NCBI GenBank assembly: GCA_964416905.1 | Contig: CAYQFL010000004.1 | Span: 1-39,120, forward strand | DNA: 39,120 bases | Reading direction: 5' to 3' | DNA from: JASKKU01 sp964416905 | GTDB lineage: Archaea; Nanobdellota; Nanobdellia; Woesearchaeales; JASKKU01 | Shown here: in pieces, positions 22,572 through 31,285 of the stretch | Position numbering within the stretch: position 1 is the stretch's first letter | How the letters are laid out: each line of letters opens with the position of its first letter | Notes under the pieces: model-generated | What the model saw: only the letters and a program-made list of their open reading frames with translations | What the model was told of the DNA's origin: nothing | The model's database searches: none | Position numbers and translations under genes: made by a program

Positions 22572-23967
22572 TTAAAAACACCTTGTATAATTGGTATGCT
22601 GAATATAAATCTAACTTGCTAATTATTTCGTATGGCGAATGCATCCCTAATACAGGAATGCCTGCATCAATAATTTCTAAACCTAACTTTGCTAAAAACA
22701 CAGCAACTGTACCTCCACCACCTATATCAATTTTTCCTATTTCTCCAGTTTGCCAGATAATTTTGTGTTTGTTAGCTAGTTCTCTTATTTTAAAGAAGAA
22801 CTCAGCATTGGCATCATTTGAATAATACTTGCCGCCACTACCGTTATACTTCTCTATCGAAACTCCGCGTGAAAGATAACTTGAATTGTTCTTGTCAAAC
22901 ACATCTGAGTAATTTGGATCATAAGCAGAAGTAACATCCGCAGAAATGGCTTCTCCATTAGTAAGCAATTCATTAGTTCTCTTATTCCAACTAGCCTTTT
23001 CACTTATAATCTCTATAAAGTTAAGTAGATGCATTGATTGAGCGCTAGTGTTTCCTTCTGAACCAATTTCTTCTTTGTCAACGAATAATGCAAGAGCTGT
23101 GTCCTGAGCATTTTTTAAGTTTAGCATTGCTGAAAGAAGCGCGAAAGCACAAGATCTATCATCATTTCCATATGCTCCTATCATACTCTTATCAAAACCG
23201 ACATCTTTTGCTTTAAATGCTGGAACTACTTCAAGTTCAGCTGACACTAAATCCTCCTCAACAATTCCATATTTTTCATTTAGCATATTTAAGATATTAG
23301 CCTTTACACCTTTATTTCTTATAGGAATATTGCCAAAAATTACGCTTAGATTTTCGCCATCAATTATCTCTTTTCCTGTTTTCTCCATTTGTTTCTGTGC
23401 AAGATGAGGCAACAAATCACTGATTACAAAGGTTTTATCATCATCTTCATCTCCAATAGAAACCTTGATTTTGCCTTTTTTAGTGATTATAACCCCGTGG
23501 ATTGCCAATGGAATATTTACCCATTGATACTTCTTTATTCCGCCATAATAATGAGTTTTCAACATTGCAAGACCTGCTGTAGAATCTTCAATAAGTGGTA
23601 AAGGCTTTAAATCTAATCTTGGAGAATCAACATGAGATACAACAATTCTTAATTGAGGTGCTCCTATAGTTGCTAGATATATGCTCTTTGAATTAACTTC
23701 GTAGAAAACTTTATCGCCCTTTTTTAGATTTTTAACCTGATTTATGTCTTTAAATCCATGAGAAATAGCTTTCTCTTTTATGAAATCAACAACTTCTCTT
23801 TCAATTTTACATGTGTTAAGGAAATGTTTGTACTCATCACCGAATTTGAATATCTCTTTCTTAACCTTATCATTAATTCTTAGCCATCCGCTCTGCCTAT
23901 TGAAGCTTAAGCTCTTATCTTTAACCTTGCTCTTTTTTGCTGATGTCTTTTTTTTATTTGTAACCAT
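22561..23967 (-). CDS. M18 family aspartyl aminopeptidase
   Basis: The 468-residue zinc aminopeptidase has the M18 ligands: His112 (VVSHVDSPRL), Asp269/270 (GAYGNDDRSC), Glu299-Glu300 (VDKEEIGSEGN), Asp344 (AISADVTSAYDP) and His443 (GMHSPYEI). M18 enzymes remove acidic N-terminal residues from peptides. A Lys-rich tail of ~18 residues at the N-terminus is extra. The 3' end overlaps pan by 11 bases; joint expression would supply a peptidase that finishes peptides released by the proteasome, which is inference. GAGGTGTT lies upstream of ATG 23967. Confidence 0.93.
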   Translation of the reverse strand: MVTNKKKTSAKKSKVKDKSLSFNRQSGWLRINDKVKKEIFKFGDEYKHFLNTCKIEREVVDFIKEKAISHGFKDINQVKNLKKGDKVFYEVNSKSIYLATIGAPQLRIVVSHVDSPRLDLKPLPLIEDSTAGLAMLKTHYYGGIKKYQWVNIPLAIHGVIITKKGKIKVSIGDEDDDKTFVISDLLPHLAQKQMEKTGKEIIDGENLSVIFGNIPIRNKGVKANILNMLNEKYGIVEEDLVSAELEVVPAFKAKDVGFDKSMIGAYGNDDRSCAFALLSAMLNLKNAQDTALALFVDKEEIGSEGNTSAQSMHLLNFIEIISEKASWNKRTNELLTNGEAISADVTSAYDPNYSDVFDKNNSSYLSRGVSIEKYNGSGGKYYSNDANAEFFFKIRELANKHKIIWQTGEIGKIDIGGGGTVAVFLAKLGLEIIDAGIPVLGMHSPYEIISKLDLYSAYQLYKVFLNGK

Positions 23968-24082
23968 TTTCTAAGAACACCTCTGTTAGCTTTTTACGGA
24001 TCAAAATAAAACTTAAATCGCAAAATATTCTTATTTAACCCCCGATATATTTTTACAAAATTACTGCTTCTTTTTAAATTTA

Positions 24083-24093
24083 ACTAAGTTAGT
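24083..24093. promoter_or_regulatory. Palindrome ACTAAGTTAGT upstream of the M18-pan pair
   Basis: A perfect 11-base palindrome lies about 120 bases upstream of the M18 start codon. With its flank it contains TTTAACTAA (24079-24087), the same 9 bases as the half-sites around the hsp20 promoter. It could be a shared operator, but chance occurrence in such AT-rich DNA is quite possible. Confidence 0.25.
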
Positions 24094-24126
24094 CTTTTTA
24101 AATAAAAATAATTAATACCTAGATGA

Positions 24127-25347
24127 TCAATAAATTAAATTTACATCGGAGAAAACTAATTTTTTGGAAACTAAGTTTAGGTCCACGTCTTCTTTATCAA
24201 ACGAACCTCTCAAATTGTTGAATAATGAAATCATGCTTGAATTTATCATAAATGGTTTCAATGGCTTTGTTCCTTCTTTACTAACATGCTTTGCTTTATT
24301 TACAAGAATAGAAAACTCTGTTGTAACTGAATTGGCTGTGTGCGCTCCGGTAATCTCTTCGATGAAAATATACTCTTCAGGTTCAAACTTATCAGTTCTT
24401 ATTACTATATTGTTTGGCAACACTGATGAATAATACGCGTTGCCTCCTGGCTTAAATCCATATTCTTTTGCAGCATTATAGTTGAACAGAAAAGAATTCA
24501 CTTTACCATTTCTTATTAAATAAGATTTAGATTTCCTTACACCTTCGTGATCAAAATTAGAACTGAACAAGCCGTTCTTTAAAGTACCGTCATTAATCAA
24601 ACTAAATTTTGTATTGAATTGGAATTTCTTCTTGAAATCAAGTAACGATTGACCCTTTTCAATATTTTCGTATGAAAAATTATCTAAAAATGCATGGCTT
24701 AAAAGTTCGTTTAATGTTTTCAAACTAAACACTATGTTTTTAGAGAACTTTTTAACTCTCCTTTGCGAATAGAACTTTAAAGCGTTTGAGTTCTTTTTAA
24801 TCTCGGAGAACAAATCTGGAAAATATGAATAAGAACCAAAGTCAGTAAAATTAGTACTTTTGTTTACATAACTTAAATCATAGCTAAAATATGTTTTAGT
24901 TTCCTCTTTAAAAAGTCCGTTAGAGTTAGCAATAGAATGTTTAGTTAATTCCCTTGAAACAGAACCTTCACTTATGTGATGTTTGCGTTGTTTTAGAATT
25001 TCTTTACTTAACTTATGAATATCTTCCAAACTTAAGTTATACAGTTTCTTATCATAAAACCTTTTGTTTTTAGTATCATCTGCTTTAGGTAATCCGTGAT
25101 AATATTTTAAATCAGAGTTTATTTTGGAAAGCTTAATTGCTCTTCTAATAACATTTTCATTAAGTACTGTGCTTTTAACAAAACCTATTCCTTTTTTGGA
25201 ATAAACTGTTATGAAGTATTCCTCTTTCTCCGAAGAGTTTATGTTGTCAACTTTGTTGTTTTGAATCTTGCTTTCGTCTAAGACTTCTTGCGTATGATGT
25301 ATAGAGATATCATATCCTTTGAACTTTTTGATATACTTCTCAATCAT
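24127..25347 (-). CDS. tldE: TldE/PmbA-like subunit of the TldD-TldE protease
   Basis: The 406-residue protein has the PmbA/TldE fold, seen in the C-terminal block ITGAHTANSVTTEFSI and in the preceding SSVLPNNIVI region, and it lacks the HExxxH zinc motif, as TldE subunits do. With TldD it forms a heterodimeric metalloprotease that degrades unfolded peptides; in E. coli it matures microcin B17 and degrades CcdA. The start is only two bases after the stop of tldD, and the pair forms an operon. The N-terminal half is divergent from bacterial PmbA. Confidence 0.88.
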   Translation of the reverse strand: MIEKYIKKFKGYDISIHHTQEVLDESKIQNNKVDNINSSEKEEYFITVYSKKGIGFVKSTVLNENVIRRAIKLSKINSDLKYYHGLPKADDTKNKRFYDKKLYNLSLEDIHKLSKEILKQRKHHISEGSVSRELTKHSIANSNGLFKEETKTYFSYDLSYVNKSTNFTDFGSYSYFPDLFSEIKKNSNALKFYSQRRVKKFSKNIVFSLKTLNELLSHAFLDNFSYENIEKGQSLLDFKKKFQFNTKFSLINDGTLKNGLFSSNFDHEGVRKSKSYLIRNGKVNSFLFNYNAAKEYGFKPGGNAYYSSVLPNNIVIRTDKFEPEEYIFIEEITGAHTANSVTTEFSILVNKAKHVSKEGTKPLKPFMINSSMISLFNNLRGSFDKEDVDLNLVSKKLVFSDVNLIY

Positions 25348-25349
25348 TA

Positions 25350-26729
25350 TTATTTGCCTCCAATTATTACATTGCCCATGGCAACTTTGGGGTTATCCCC
25401 TGAAACAGGGACGCCTTGCCCACCTTTTCCACAAGTGCCGGGAAAATCTTCTTCGTATCTTTTGCCAATTCCAATAATGTTGTTCAGAACATTAAGTATG
25501 TTTGATGATAAAGATACATTCTTGACAATGTCTGTTAGTTTCCCATTCTTAATCTCATATCCATAATATGAGTTGAACACAAAGTCGCCTTCCAATGTGT
25601 TGACCTGTCCTCCAAGAGAACCTTTTAGATAAAAACCATTTTTAACGGTTTCAAGCATATCTTTAAAGTTCATATCACCTTTTTTGATATATGTATTACT
25701 CATTCTTACAATTGGCACAAATGATGAATCCTGACTTCTGCCGTGACCGTTTGGTTTCTGGTTAAAGATGTTTGCAGTAACTCTTGAATTTAAGAACTCT
25801 TTCAAAACCCCGTCTTTTAGTATAGCCACTTTTCTTCCTTTGATGCCCTCATCGTCAAATCTATAAGAACCCCAGGCGCCTTTCTTTAAAGGATCGTCAT
25901 ACACAGTAATCTTTTTGTTTGATATTCTTGTATTTAATTTGCCATCAAGGCACGAATCTTTCTGATGAACTAAATCAGATTCAGAAGCATGACCTAATGC
26001 TTCATGTATTAAAACAGATGTTAAAACACCATCAGCAATTACTTTGAATTTTCCCCCTTTAGGAATCACTGCTTTCTGAAGTTTTTTAGCAACATTATAT
26101 GCAGTCATGACTTTATCGTCAAAAACTTTGTTTATCTCAAAACCCTTTTGTTTTCCGTACTTTGCTAAACCCACTTCTCTTCTTTTCTCAGTTAACACAA
26201 CTTTGCTTCCAAAACTTGAATAAGGCGTTTCTTGATAGATCCATCTGCCTTCTGAGGAAACGAAACCTCTTTTGTTAATAACTTGCCTAAAACTATTTTC
26301 AACATTGATTTTCTCAGTGTTCTTTTGAGGAATTACTGACAAAGTTTCCTTTACAATTTTTGATTTAACATCTAAATCAGGGTCTTTATCTTTATAGAGA
26401 TATTCTCTTCTGATTGGTTTATCAAACCAAAAGTTTATTTTGTTGCTATTCAACTTTGCAGAAGCAATTGCTTTCTGGAACGCTGTTTTTATTGATTTTG
26501 CATCAGTTTTTTGAATGGAGGTATAACCTTGTTTATTTTTGTATATTACCCTGATTCCAATACCATAAGAAAATGAACTCTTTGCTGAGATCTTTTCTTT
26601 TGTAGCAGTTATACTTTGCAAATCATCACTATCAATTAACGCCGAGTAGAAATCTACATCTAACTTGTTGCCTATTCTTTCAACCTTATCCATTAATTCT
26701 TGTATGAACTCTTTTTTGCTTATTGACAT
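25350..26729 (-). CDS. tldD: TldD zinc metalloprotease subunit
   Basis: The 459-residue protein carries the zinc motif HEALGH (His242, Glu243, His247) inside LIHEALGHASESD, and the C-terminal cysteine ligand in TCGKGGQGVPV (Cys433). The blocks FDDEGIKGRKVAILKDGVL and NGHGRSQDSSF are typical of TldD. It is the catalytic half of TldD-TldE. A TATA-like AAAAATATAAT lies in the 65-base space after the HerA-like gene, so tldD-tldE may have a promoter of its own. Confidence 0.94.
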   Translation of the reverse strand: MSISKKEFIQELMDKVERIGNKLDVDFYSALIDSDDLQSITATKEKISAKSSFSYGIGIRVIYKNKQGYTSIQKTDAKSIKTAFQKAIASAKLNSNKINFWFDKPIRREYLYKDKDPDLDVKSKIVKETLSVIPQKNTEKINVENSFRQVINKRGFVSSEGRWIYQETPYSSFGSKVVLTEKRREVGLAKYGKQKGFEINKVFDDKVMTAYNVAKKLQKAVIPKGGKFKVIADGVLTSVLIHEALGHASESDLVHQKDSCLDGKLNTRISNKKITVYDDPLKKGAWGSYRFDDEGIKGRKVAILKDGVLKEFLNSRVTANIFNQKPNGHGRSQDSSFVPIVRMSNTYIKKGDMNFKDMLETVKNGFYLKGSLGGQVNTLEGDFVFNSYYGYEIKNGKLTDIVKNVSLSSNILNVLNNIIGIGKRYEEDFPGTCGKGGQGVPVSGDNPKVAMGNVIIGGK

Positions 26730-26794
26730 TTAAAACCCCTTTTATGCAAAATGAATTATATTTTTGGGAAACTAAATGCTGTTGTTTTATGAAA

Positions 26795-28099
26795 TTACTC
26801 TTCGTTTTGCTCGAGTGCTGATGCTGTTGAACCGCCGTGCCAAGTAAACCTAGGCCTGATCTTAATAGGGAAGAGCCTCTCGTTGTTATCATCAAAAATT
26901 ATGGCGGCACCTTTTTCTTTGGGTAAATTATCGATTGCTGTGTTTAACCCTTCTCTTAAATAGCTCTGCATTAGTAATCCTAGTGCATCGATATCTATTT
27001 TTGCAGTTAATCTGTGAGATATAACGATATCGCTTTGTGTTAGTACATCTTCATGGATTTTCCCAGGTTGTTGTGTTGCGAGCACCAAGGAAACACCTGG
27101 TTGTCTACCTTCTCTTAAAATAGTAATTAATGCTTTTGATGCTCCAGTTTTTCCTCTTTTTGGCAAGAATTCATGAGCTTCATCTATAATAAACCAAACT
27201 AAAGGTATCGTTAATTCCTTAACATCAGTTTTTGAAAATAAACTCATCTTTGAATTTAATTCAGAAAACTCTTCTTCTTTCCTGTACTTCATCCTTATTT
27301 CAAAGGCTTTTTGCGCAATTAACCCTATAGCCAAAGACTTTACATTCTCAGCTCCAGCTAATGCAGCATAACCGCTTACATCAATCACGCTTACTCTTCC
27401 AGGAGCGAGAATCTCTTCAATAGGGGTTCCGTCCTGAGAGAATAAACCCCAGTGCATAGCATTCTCAAACCTGTTTTTAGCGATTAACTTTATTTCACTT
27501 GAATAATCAAAATCGTCAATGTACTTGATTATTTTAGGTATATCATACTCTTCAAAATATTCTTTTACATCGTTTATGATTTTCTCAATAAATGCGCCGA
27601 TTTCTGTGTTTATATCGATACCAAAAACATTTAACCAATCTTCAGCACTAAGGTCTTCAGTTTTTATGGAGAAAGGATAATCAGTAGGAATGCCTTTTTC
27701 TTTGAACTCTTCAAAGAATCCTTTTGGTGTAAACACTGTGACATCTAAGCCTTTTGCTTTTATGCCCCATTTATCAAGAAGATTTGCATCTTTTTTGTTA
27801 GGAAACTTCATTGACCAGTATATGCCCATAGTATCAAGAATAACAACACTAATATTATTCCTTATCTCTGGAGGCAAAGCAGCAATACCCTCTGCAATTA
27901 CGCCCATAGTATAAGATTTACCTGAACCTCTTTTACCGCATATGAAAATTGCATGGGTATCAGCAACATCAAGATAAACATTATTCGAAAGAGAAGAAAC
28001 CTGACCCATCTTAATATACTGTTTACCTAAGAAAACCGCGCCTTTAGTACCAAATTGTTCTACTTTCTTCTTACTTCTGCCAACTATAATGTCAAACAT
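26795..28099 (-). CDS. HerA-like ATPase (DUF87/DUF853 type)
   Basis: The 434-residue protein is a HerA/FtsK-superfamily ATPase. It has an N-terminal beta-barrel part (~1-45), Walker A GKRGSGKS (55-62), Walker B VWFIIDEAHEFL (near 300), and sensor/arginine regions LREGRQPGVSLVLATQQPGKI and DIVISHRLTAKID. HerA hexamers move along double-stranded DNA and assist NurA in end resection. No nurA gene lies beside it here, so this could be the HerA paralogue group of unknown partner. It is divergent from trm1 with ~57 bases between start codons. Confidence 0.88.
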   Translation of the reverse strand: MFDIIVGRSKKKVEQFGTKGAVFLGKQYIKMGQVSSLSNNVYLDVADTHAIFICGKRGSGKSYTMGVIAEGIAALPPEIRNNISVVILDTMGIYWSMKFPNKKDANLLDKWGIKAKGLDVTVFTPKGFFEEFKEKGIPTDYPFSIKTEDLSAEDWLNVFGIDINTEIGAFIEKIINDVKEYFEEYDIPKIIKYIDDFDYSSEIKLIAKNRFENAMHWGLFSQDGTPIEEILAPGRVSVIDVSGYAALAGAENVKSLAIGLIAQKAFEIRMKYRKEEEFSELNSKMSLFSKTDVKELTIPLVWFIIDEAHEFLPKRGKTGASKALITILREGRQPGVSLVLATQQPGKIHEDVLTQSDIVISHRLTAKIDIDALGLLMQSYLREGLNTAIDNLPKEKGAAIIFDDNNERLFPIKIRPRFTWHGGSTASALEQNEE

Positions 28100-28156
28100 G
28101 TTTATCTTTATTAATGAGAATGTTTAAAAACTTTTTTGATTTTCATTCAAGGGTAC

Positions 28157-29422
28157 ATGCAACCTTCAAATTTAAGTAATTCTCAGGATAACGAAATTAA
28201 CAAGGAGCAAGAAAGTAGCCCTTCGTTAATTGAAGAAGGCAAATCTTTAGTTTATTCATATCTTGGCAAGATCTCTAAGAAGCTTCCTGTTTTCTATAAT
28301 CCTGTAATGAAAGATAATCGAAGTTTGACAATCTTACTTTTAAGAGCTTTAGATAGAAAGTCTTTAAGGATTGCATTGCCTCTTGCAGCCTCAGGTGTTC
28401 GTGGAATTAGAATGTTAAAAGAATTACCTCAAGAGTGTATTAAAGAGATTTTGTTTAACGACTTAAATGAAAAAGCTATTTCAATAATCACTAAAAACCT
28501 TGAGGTTAACCAGCTTGAGAATGAAAAAGCTAAAGTAAAGCTATTCAATGAAGATGCCAAAATCTTTCTGCTTAGAAACAGACCTTTTGATTATATTGAT
28601 ATTGACCCTTTTGGCACCCCAAACCCTTTTCTTGACAGCGCGATCTCCTCGTTAAAAAATAATGGAATTCTAGCGGTAACTGCAACCGATACAGCTCCCT
28701 TATGTGGAACATATGTGAAAGCTTGCATAAGAAAGTACTGGGCTTTTCCTCTTCACAATTACTTGATGAATGAAATCGGGTTAAGAATCTTAATTAGAAA
28801 AGTCCAACTCATAGGTTTAAACTATGAGATTGCTCTATTGCCATTTTTCTCATATGCCAAGGATCACTATTTTAGAGTATTCTTTAAAGCTACAAAAAGC
28901 AAATCTCAATGTATTGATATTTTCAACAAACATAAAGAGCTTGTTTTTATAAATGCAGAGGATTTTATATCTAAGGGTTTCCCTACAATTATTGCGAGAA
29001 AAAACAAAATTAATAATCCAGACTTGTTCGTGGATAACATTCTTACTTTGGATGAATTTAATGATTTGAAGAACCGTTTAAACCTAACAGGACAAATAAA
29101 AGCCCAAATCTTTGGTCCAATCTGGACAGGTCAAATCTTTGATAAAGAGCTTGTTTCTAAAATAATTGATATTAATAAAAAATTAAACGATTTGCCATTG
29201 AACAAATTCCTATCGATTCTTGGAGAAGAATCTAAAGTGAACATTGTTGGTTTTTATGATATTCATTCTTTGTCAAAATCTTTCAAAAAGAGTCCTCCTA
29301 AAAAATCGTATGTTCTCTCAAGGCTTAACGAAAAAGGCTTCTTTGCTTCAGAAACTCATTTCTCTCCAACAGCGATAAAAACTGATGCATCTTTATCAGA
29401 ATTAATAGGCCTCTTATTTTAG
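28157..29422 (+). CDS. trm1: tRNA (guanine26-N2)-dimethyltransferase Trm1
   Basis: The 421-residue enzyme uses AdoMet to dimethylate G26 of tRNA. Motifs are PLAASGVRGIRMLKE (AdoMet loop), FNDLNEKAI, the catalytic-type DIDPFGTP and the block ATDTAPLCGTY. The C-terminal part keeps GPIWTGQIFD, but the cysteine pairs that usually precede it as a zinc ribbon (CPxCG-type) are missing. I chose ATG 28157; an in-frame TTG at 28136 lies too close to the divergent promoter. The 3' end converges with the aEF-1beta gene. Confidence 0.93.
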   Translation: MQPSNLSNSQDNEINKEQESSPSLIEEGKSLVYSYLGKISKKLPVFYNPVMKDNRSLTILLLRALDRKSLRIALPLAASGVRGIRMLKELPQECIKEILFNDLNEKAISIITKNLEVNQLENEKAKVKLFNEDAKIFLLRNRPFDYIDIDPFGTPNPFLDSAISSLKNNGILAVTATDTAPLCGTYVKACIRKYWAFPLHNYLMNEIGLRILIRKVQLIGLNYEIALLPFFSYAKDHYFRVFFKATKSKSQCIDIFNKHKELVFINAEDFISKGFPTIIARKNKINNPDLFVDNILTLDEFNDLKNRLNLTGQIKAQIFGPIWTGQIFDKELVSKIIDINKKLNDLPLNKFLSILGEESKVNIVGFYDIHSLSKSFKKSPPKKSYVLSRLNEKGFFASETHFSPTAIKTDASLSELIGLLF

Positions 29423-29493
29423 AACCTATTCTAGAACAACTTTGTGTTTTATTATGAACAGAAAAAAGTTAGAAAAAAGAAAAAACTGAATTT

Positions 29494-29778
29494 TTAACCA
29501 ACAATTCTTCTCATATCAACAACTTCTGCTGATGAAACATTCTCTAGCTCTTTAACTTTCTCTTCAACTTCATCCAAAGATGCTATACTTTCATCAACAA
29601 CAAAATATACGTTTAAAGCCTTAAGGCCGAAAGCGATATCTTGTAAACTTGTTTTCATATCTTCAGTTTTAGAAGAAACAATCTCTGCAATCTTCTCCTT
29701 TACCTTTGAGCTCAATTCTTCCATATCGATTTCTGGAGAATTAGGCATAACTCTCAATTGAATAATCATTTCACCCAT
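29494..29778 (-). CDS. ef1b: Elongation factor 1-beta (aEF-1B)
   Basis: The 94-residue protein is the nucleotide exchange factor that renews EF-1alpha-GTP. The family pattern is clear: a start with V-x-x-P-x-x-P-E-x-D, the central IAFGLKALNVYFVVDES and the terminal SAEVVDMRRIVG. GGTGAA precedes ATG 29778. A small zinc-ribbon gene lies 38 bases upstream on the same strand, the usual archaeal pairing. Confidence 0.95.
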   Translation of the reverse strand: MGEMIIQLRVMPNSPEIDMEELSSKVKEKIAEIVSSKTEDMKTSLQDIAFGLKALNVYFVVDESIASLDEVEEKVKELENVSSAEVVDMRRIVG

Positions 29779-29816
29779 AATTTCACCTTTCTAATCCGTT
29801 TATCTATTTTATTTAC

Positions 29817-29981
29817 TTATGGTCCCTCAAAGCCACATTTTGGGCAGACATATGGGACTGCATTAATCCTACAATCTACACATCTTATAATCTCCTCACC
29901 ACAGTTAGGACATTTAAATTGAACACTTCCTGTAGCGTTTGAAACTTCCCCTTTGCATGAGATACATCTATAGCTTGCCAT
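29817..29981 (-). CDS. Small four-knuckle Zn-ribbon protein (COG2888 / HVO_2753 type)
   Basis: This gene codes for 54 residues: MASYRCISCKGEV at the start, then CPNC, CVDC and CPKCGFEGP at the end. Four C-x2-C pairs bind two zinc ions. It matches the small archaeal Zn-ribbon family COG2888, predicted to bind RNA and to act in translation, and this gene is usually next to aEF-1beta as here. The start ATG 29981 follows GTGATATTC. Confidence 0.88.
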   Translation of the reverse strand: MASYRCISCKGEVSNATGSVQFKCPNCGEEIIRCVDCRINAVPYVCPKCGFEGP

Positions 29982-30262
29982 GAATATCACTTTTGAATGG
30001 GTTTTAAAGTTATTTTAAAAATCTTGTGTTTTTAATTAATTTTTCAGCTTCATTCAATGATTACTCCTTAACTTACTTACAGATTGTTTCATTGTTCGAA
30101 TTCTCTGAAGAGTTGATTTTCATGTTTGTTAGACTACATTTAATGTAAAATAGCGGTATTTTTTTAAGCCCAGTATTTCTTTTTGTACTCCGGAATACAA
30201 ATATATATCCTTATAAAGATTCCATAACATTTATATATAGTTGTTGTTTTAATCTATGTAAG
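29982..30262. promoter_or_regulatory. Divergent intergenic region with a TTGTACTCC/GGAATACAA inverted repeat
   Basis: The 281 bases separate the Zn-ribbon gene (minus) from the AbrB-PhoU gene (plus). At 30183-30200 an 18-base inverted repeat TTGTACTCC/GGAATACAA matches in 8 of 9 pairs. Downstream are a TTATAAAG (30211-30218) and a TTTATATATAG (30230-30240). The latter stands ~25 bases before ATG 30263, giving an almost leaderless mRNA. On the minus side, TTTAAAATAACTTTAAAAC serves the Zn-ribbon gene. An 11-base palindrome ACATTTAATGT lies at about 30144. I see no gene in 30030-30180. Confidence 0.5.
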
Positions 30263-31219
30263 ATGCCAACAAGAAGAATTCAAAAAGTGGGGGGTTCTAC
30301 ATATATCGTATCTTTACCCAAGAACTGGGTTATAAGAAATGGCCTTAAAGAAAAAGATACCATAAACATTAAAATTAAAGACAAGAATCTTATCCTTGCT
30401 CCTGAAGAGATCAAATTATCTTTTCCAGATTCTCTTGAACTGAAACTTGAAGAACATCGGGAATCATTGCTTCAATTATTGTATTCCCTTTATTATCTGG
30501 GCGTAAATGAGATAAAAATAACCTCTCAAAATTCTTTCCCAATAAGTGTCTTAAATGAGCTTGAGGATTTTGTTAGCTCGCTTACCGGTGGCGAACTTAT
30601 TTACGAAGATTCAAAACGTGTTTTGATTTCTTTCTTCGTTTCTGTTAAAAAATTAAACAGATATCAAATCTTCATGAGATTCTTGATTATACTTAAGCGA
30701 ATGATTACACAATTCTTGGAAGACCCAACGAAAGTTGATAAAATAAAGAAGTTAGAACAGGATAGCGATAAAATCTTCCATTTGTTTAATAGATGGTACT
30801 TTGAGGTAAACAGTGGAAAAATTGTTGAAGATTCTGTTATGATGGAGTTGTTGCCGTTTTACTTAAGAATAATTATAAGGTTGGAAAAGCTTTCAGACAT
30901 ACTTTCAAAGTTATTAACTGATGGTTCATTTAATGACAAAGAAACCTTGGACAAAGTTAAACCTGTTTTTAACTTCTTGCTTGAAAGAGCTGATAAGTAT
31001 CTTGATTCTTTATCAGACCAAGTTTTTGATGCTAAAAAAATAAGCCAGGGCTTAAAAGAGTATAAATCCTTAAAAGCAATGATAGAAACATTGCCTGATA
31101 AATTGCAATCTTTTGCACTGTACCAAGTTTTAAGTTTTAGTGAATCTAGCGAGAAAGATGTTCTCTCAATATTTAAACTGTTAAAGTTTACAAACAGAGA
31201 CAACGAAAACAATAATTAA
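30263..31219 (+). CDS. AbrB-PhoU type regulator (phosphate uptake regulator family)
   Basis: The 318-residue protein begins with an AbrB/SpoVT swapped-hairpin DNA-binding domain (residues ~1-48: RRIQKVGGSTYIVSLPKNWV, GLKEKDTINI). Residues ~110-310 form a helical PhoU-like domain with two three-helix halves. Archaeal proteins of this design are annotated as phosphate uptake regulators, though no Pst transporter gene lies in the window. A near-perfect inverted repeat at 30183-30200 could be its own operator. The basis for PhoU assignment is the overall layout rather than conserved metal residues, so the effector is open. Confidence 0.85.
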   Translation: MPTRRIQKVGGSTYIVSLPKNWVIRNGLKEKDTINIKIKDKNLILAPEEIKLSFPDSLELKLEEHRESLLQLLYSLYYLGVNEIKITSQNSFPISVLNELEDFVSSLTGGELIYEDSKRVLISFFVSVKKLNRYQIFMRFLIILKRMITQFLEDPTKVDKIKKLEQDSDKIFHLFNRWYFEVNSGKIVEDSVMMELLPFYLRIIIRLEKLSDILSKLLTDGSFNDKETLDKVKPVFNFLLERADKYLDSLSDQVFDAKKISQGLKEYKSLKAMIETLPDKLQSFALYQVLSFSESSEKDVLSIFKLLKFTNRDNENNN

Positions 31220-31285
31220 GATTAATTAAGATTGAAGTAAGATAAAAACAAAAATTAATAAATTCTTTTTGTTCGCACTACAAAT

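Noticed and set aside
30030..30180. Second C/D-box sRNA in the AbrB-PhoU upstream region
   Set aside because: TGAT- and CTGA-like words occur, but no RUGAUGA box with correct spacing on either strand.
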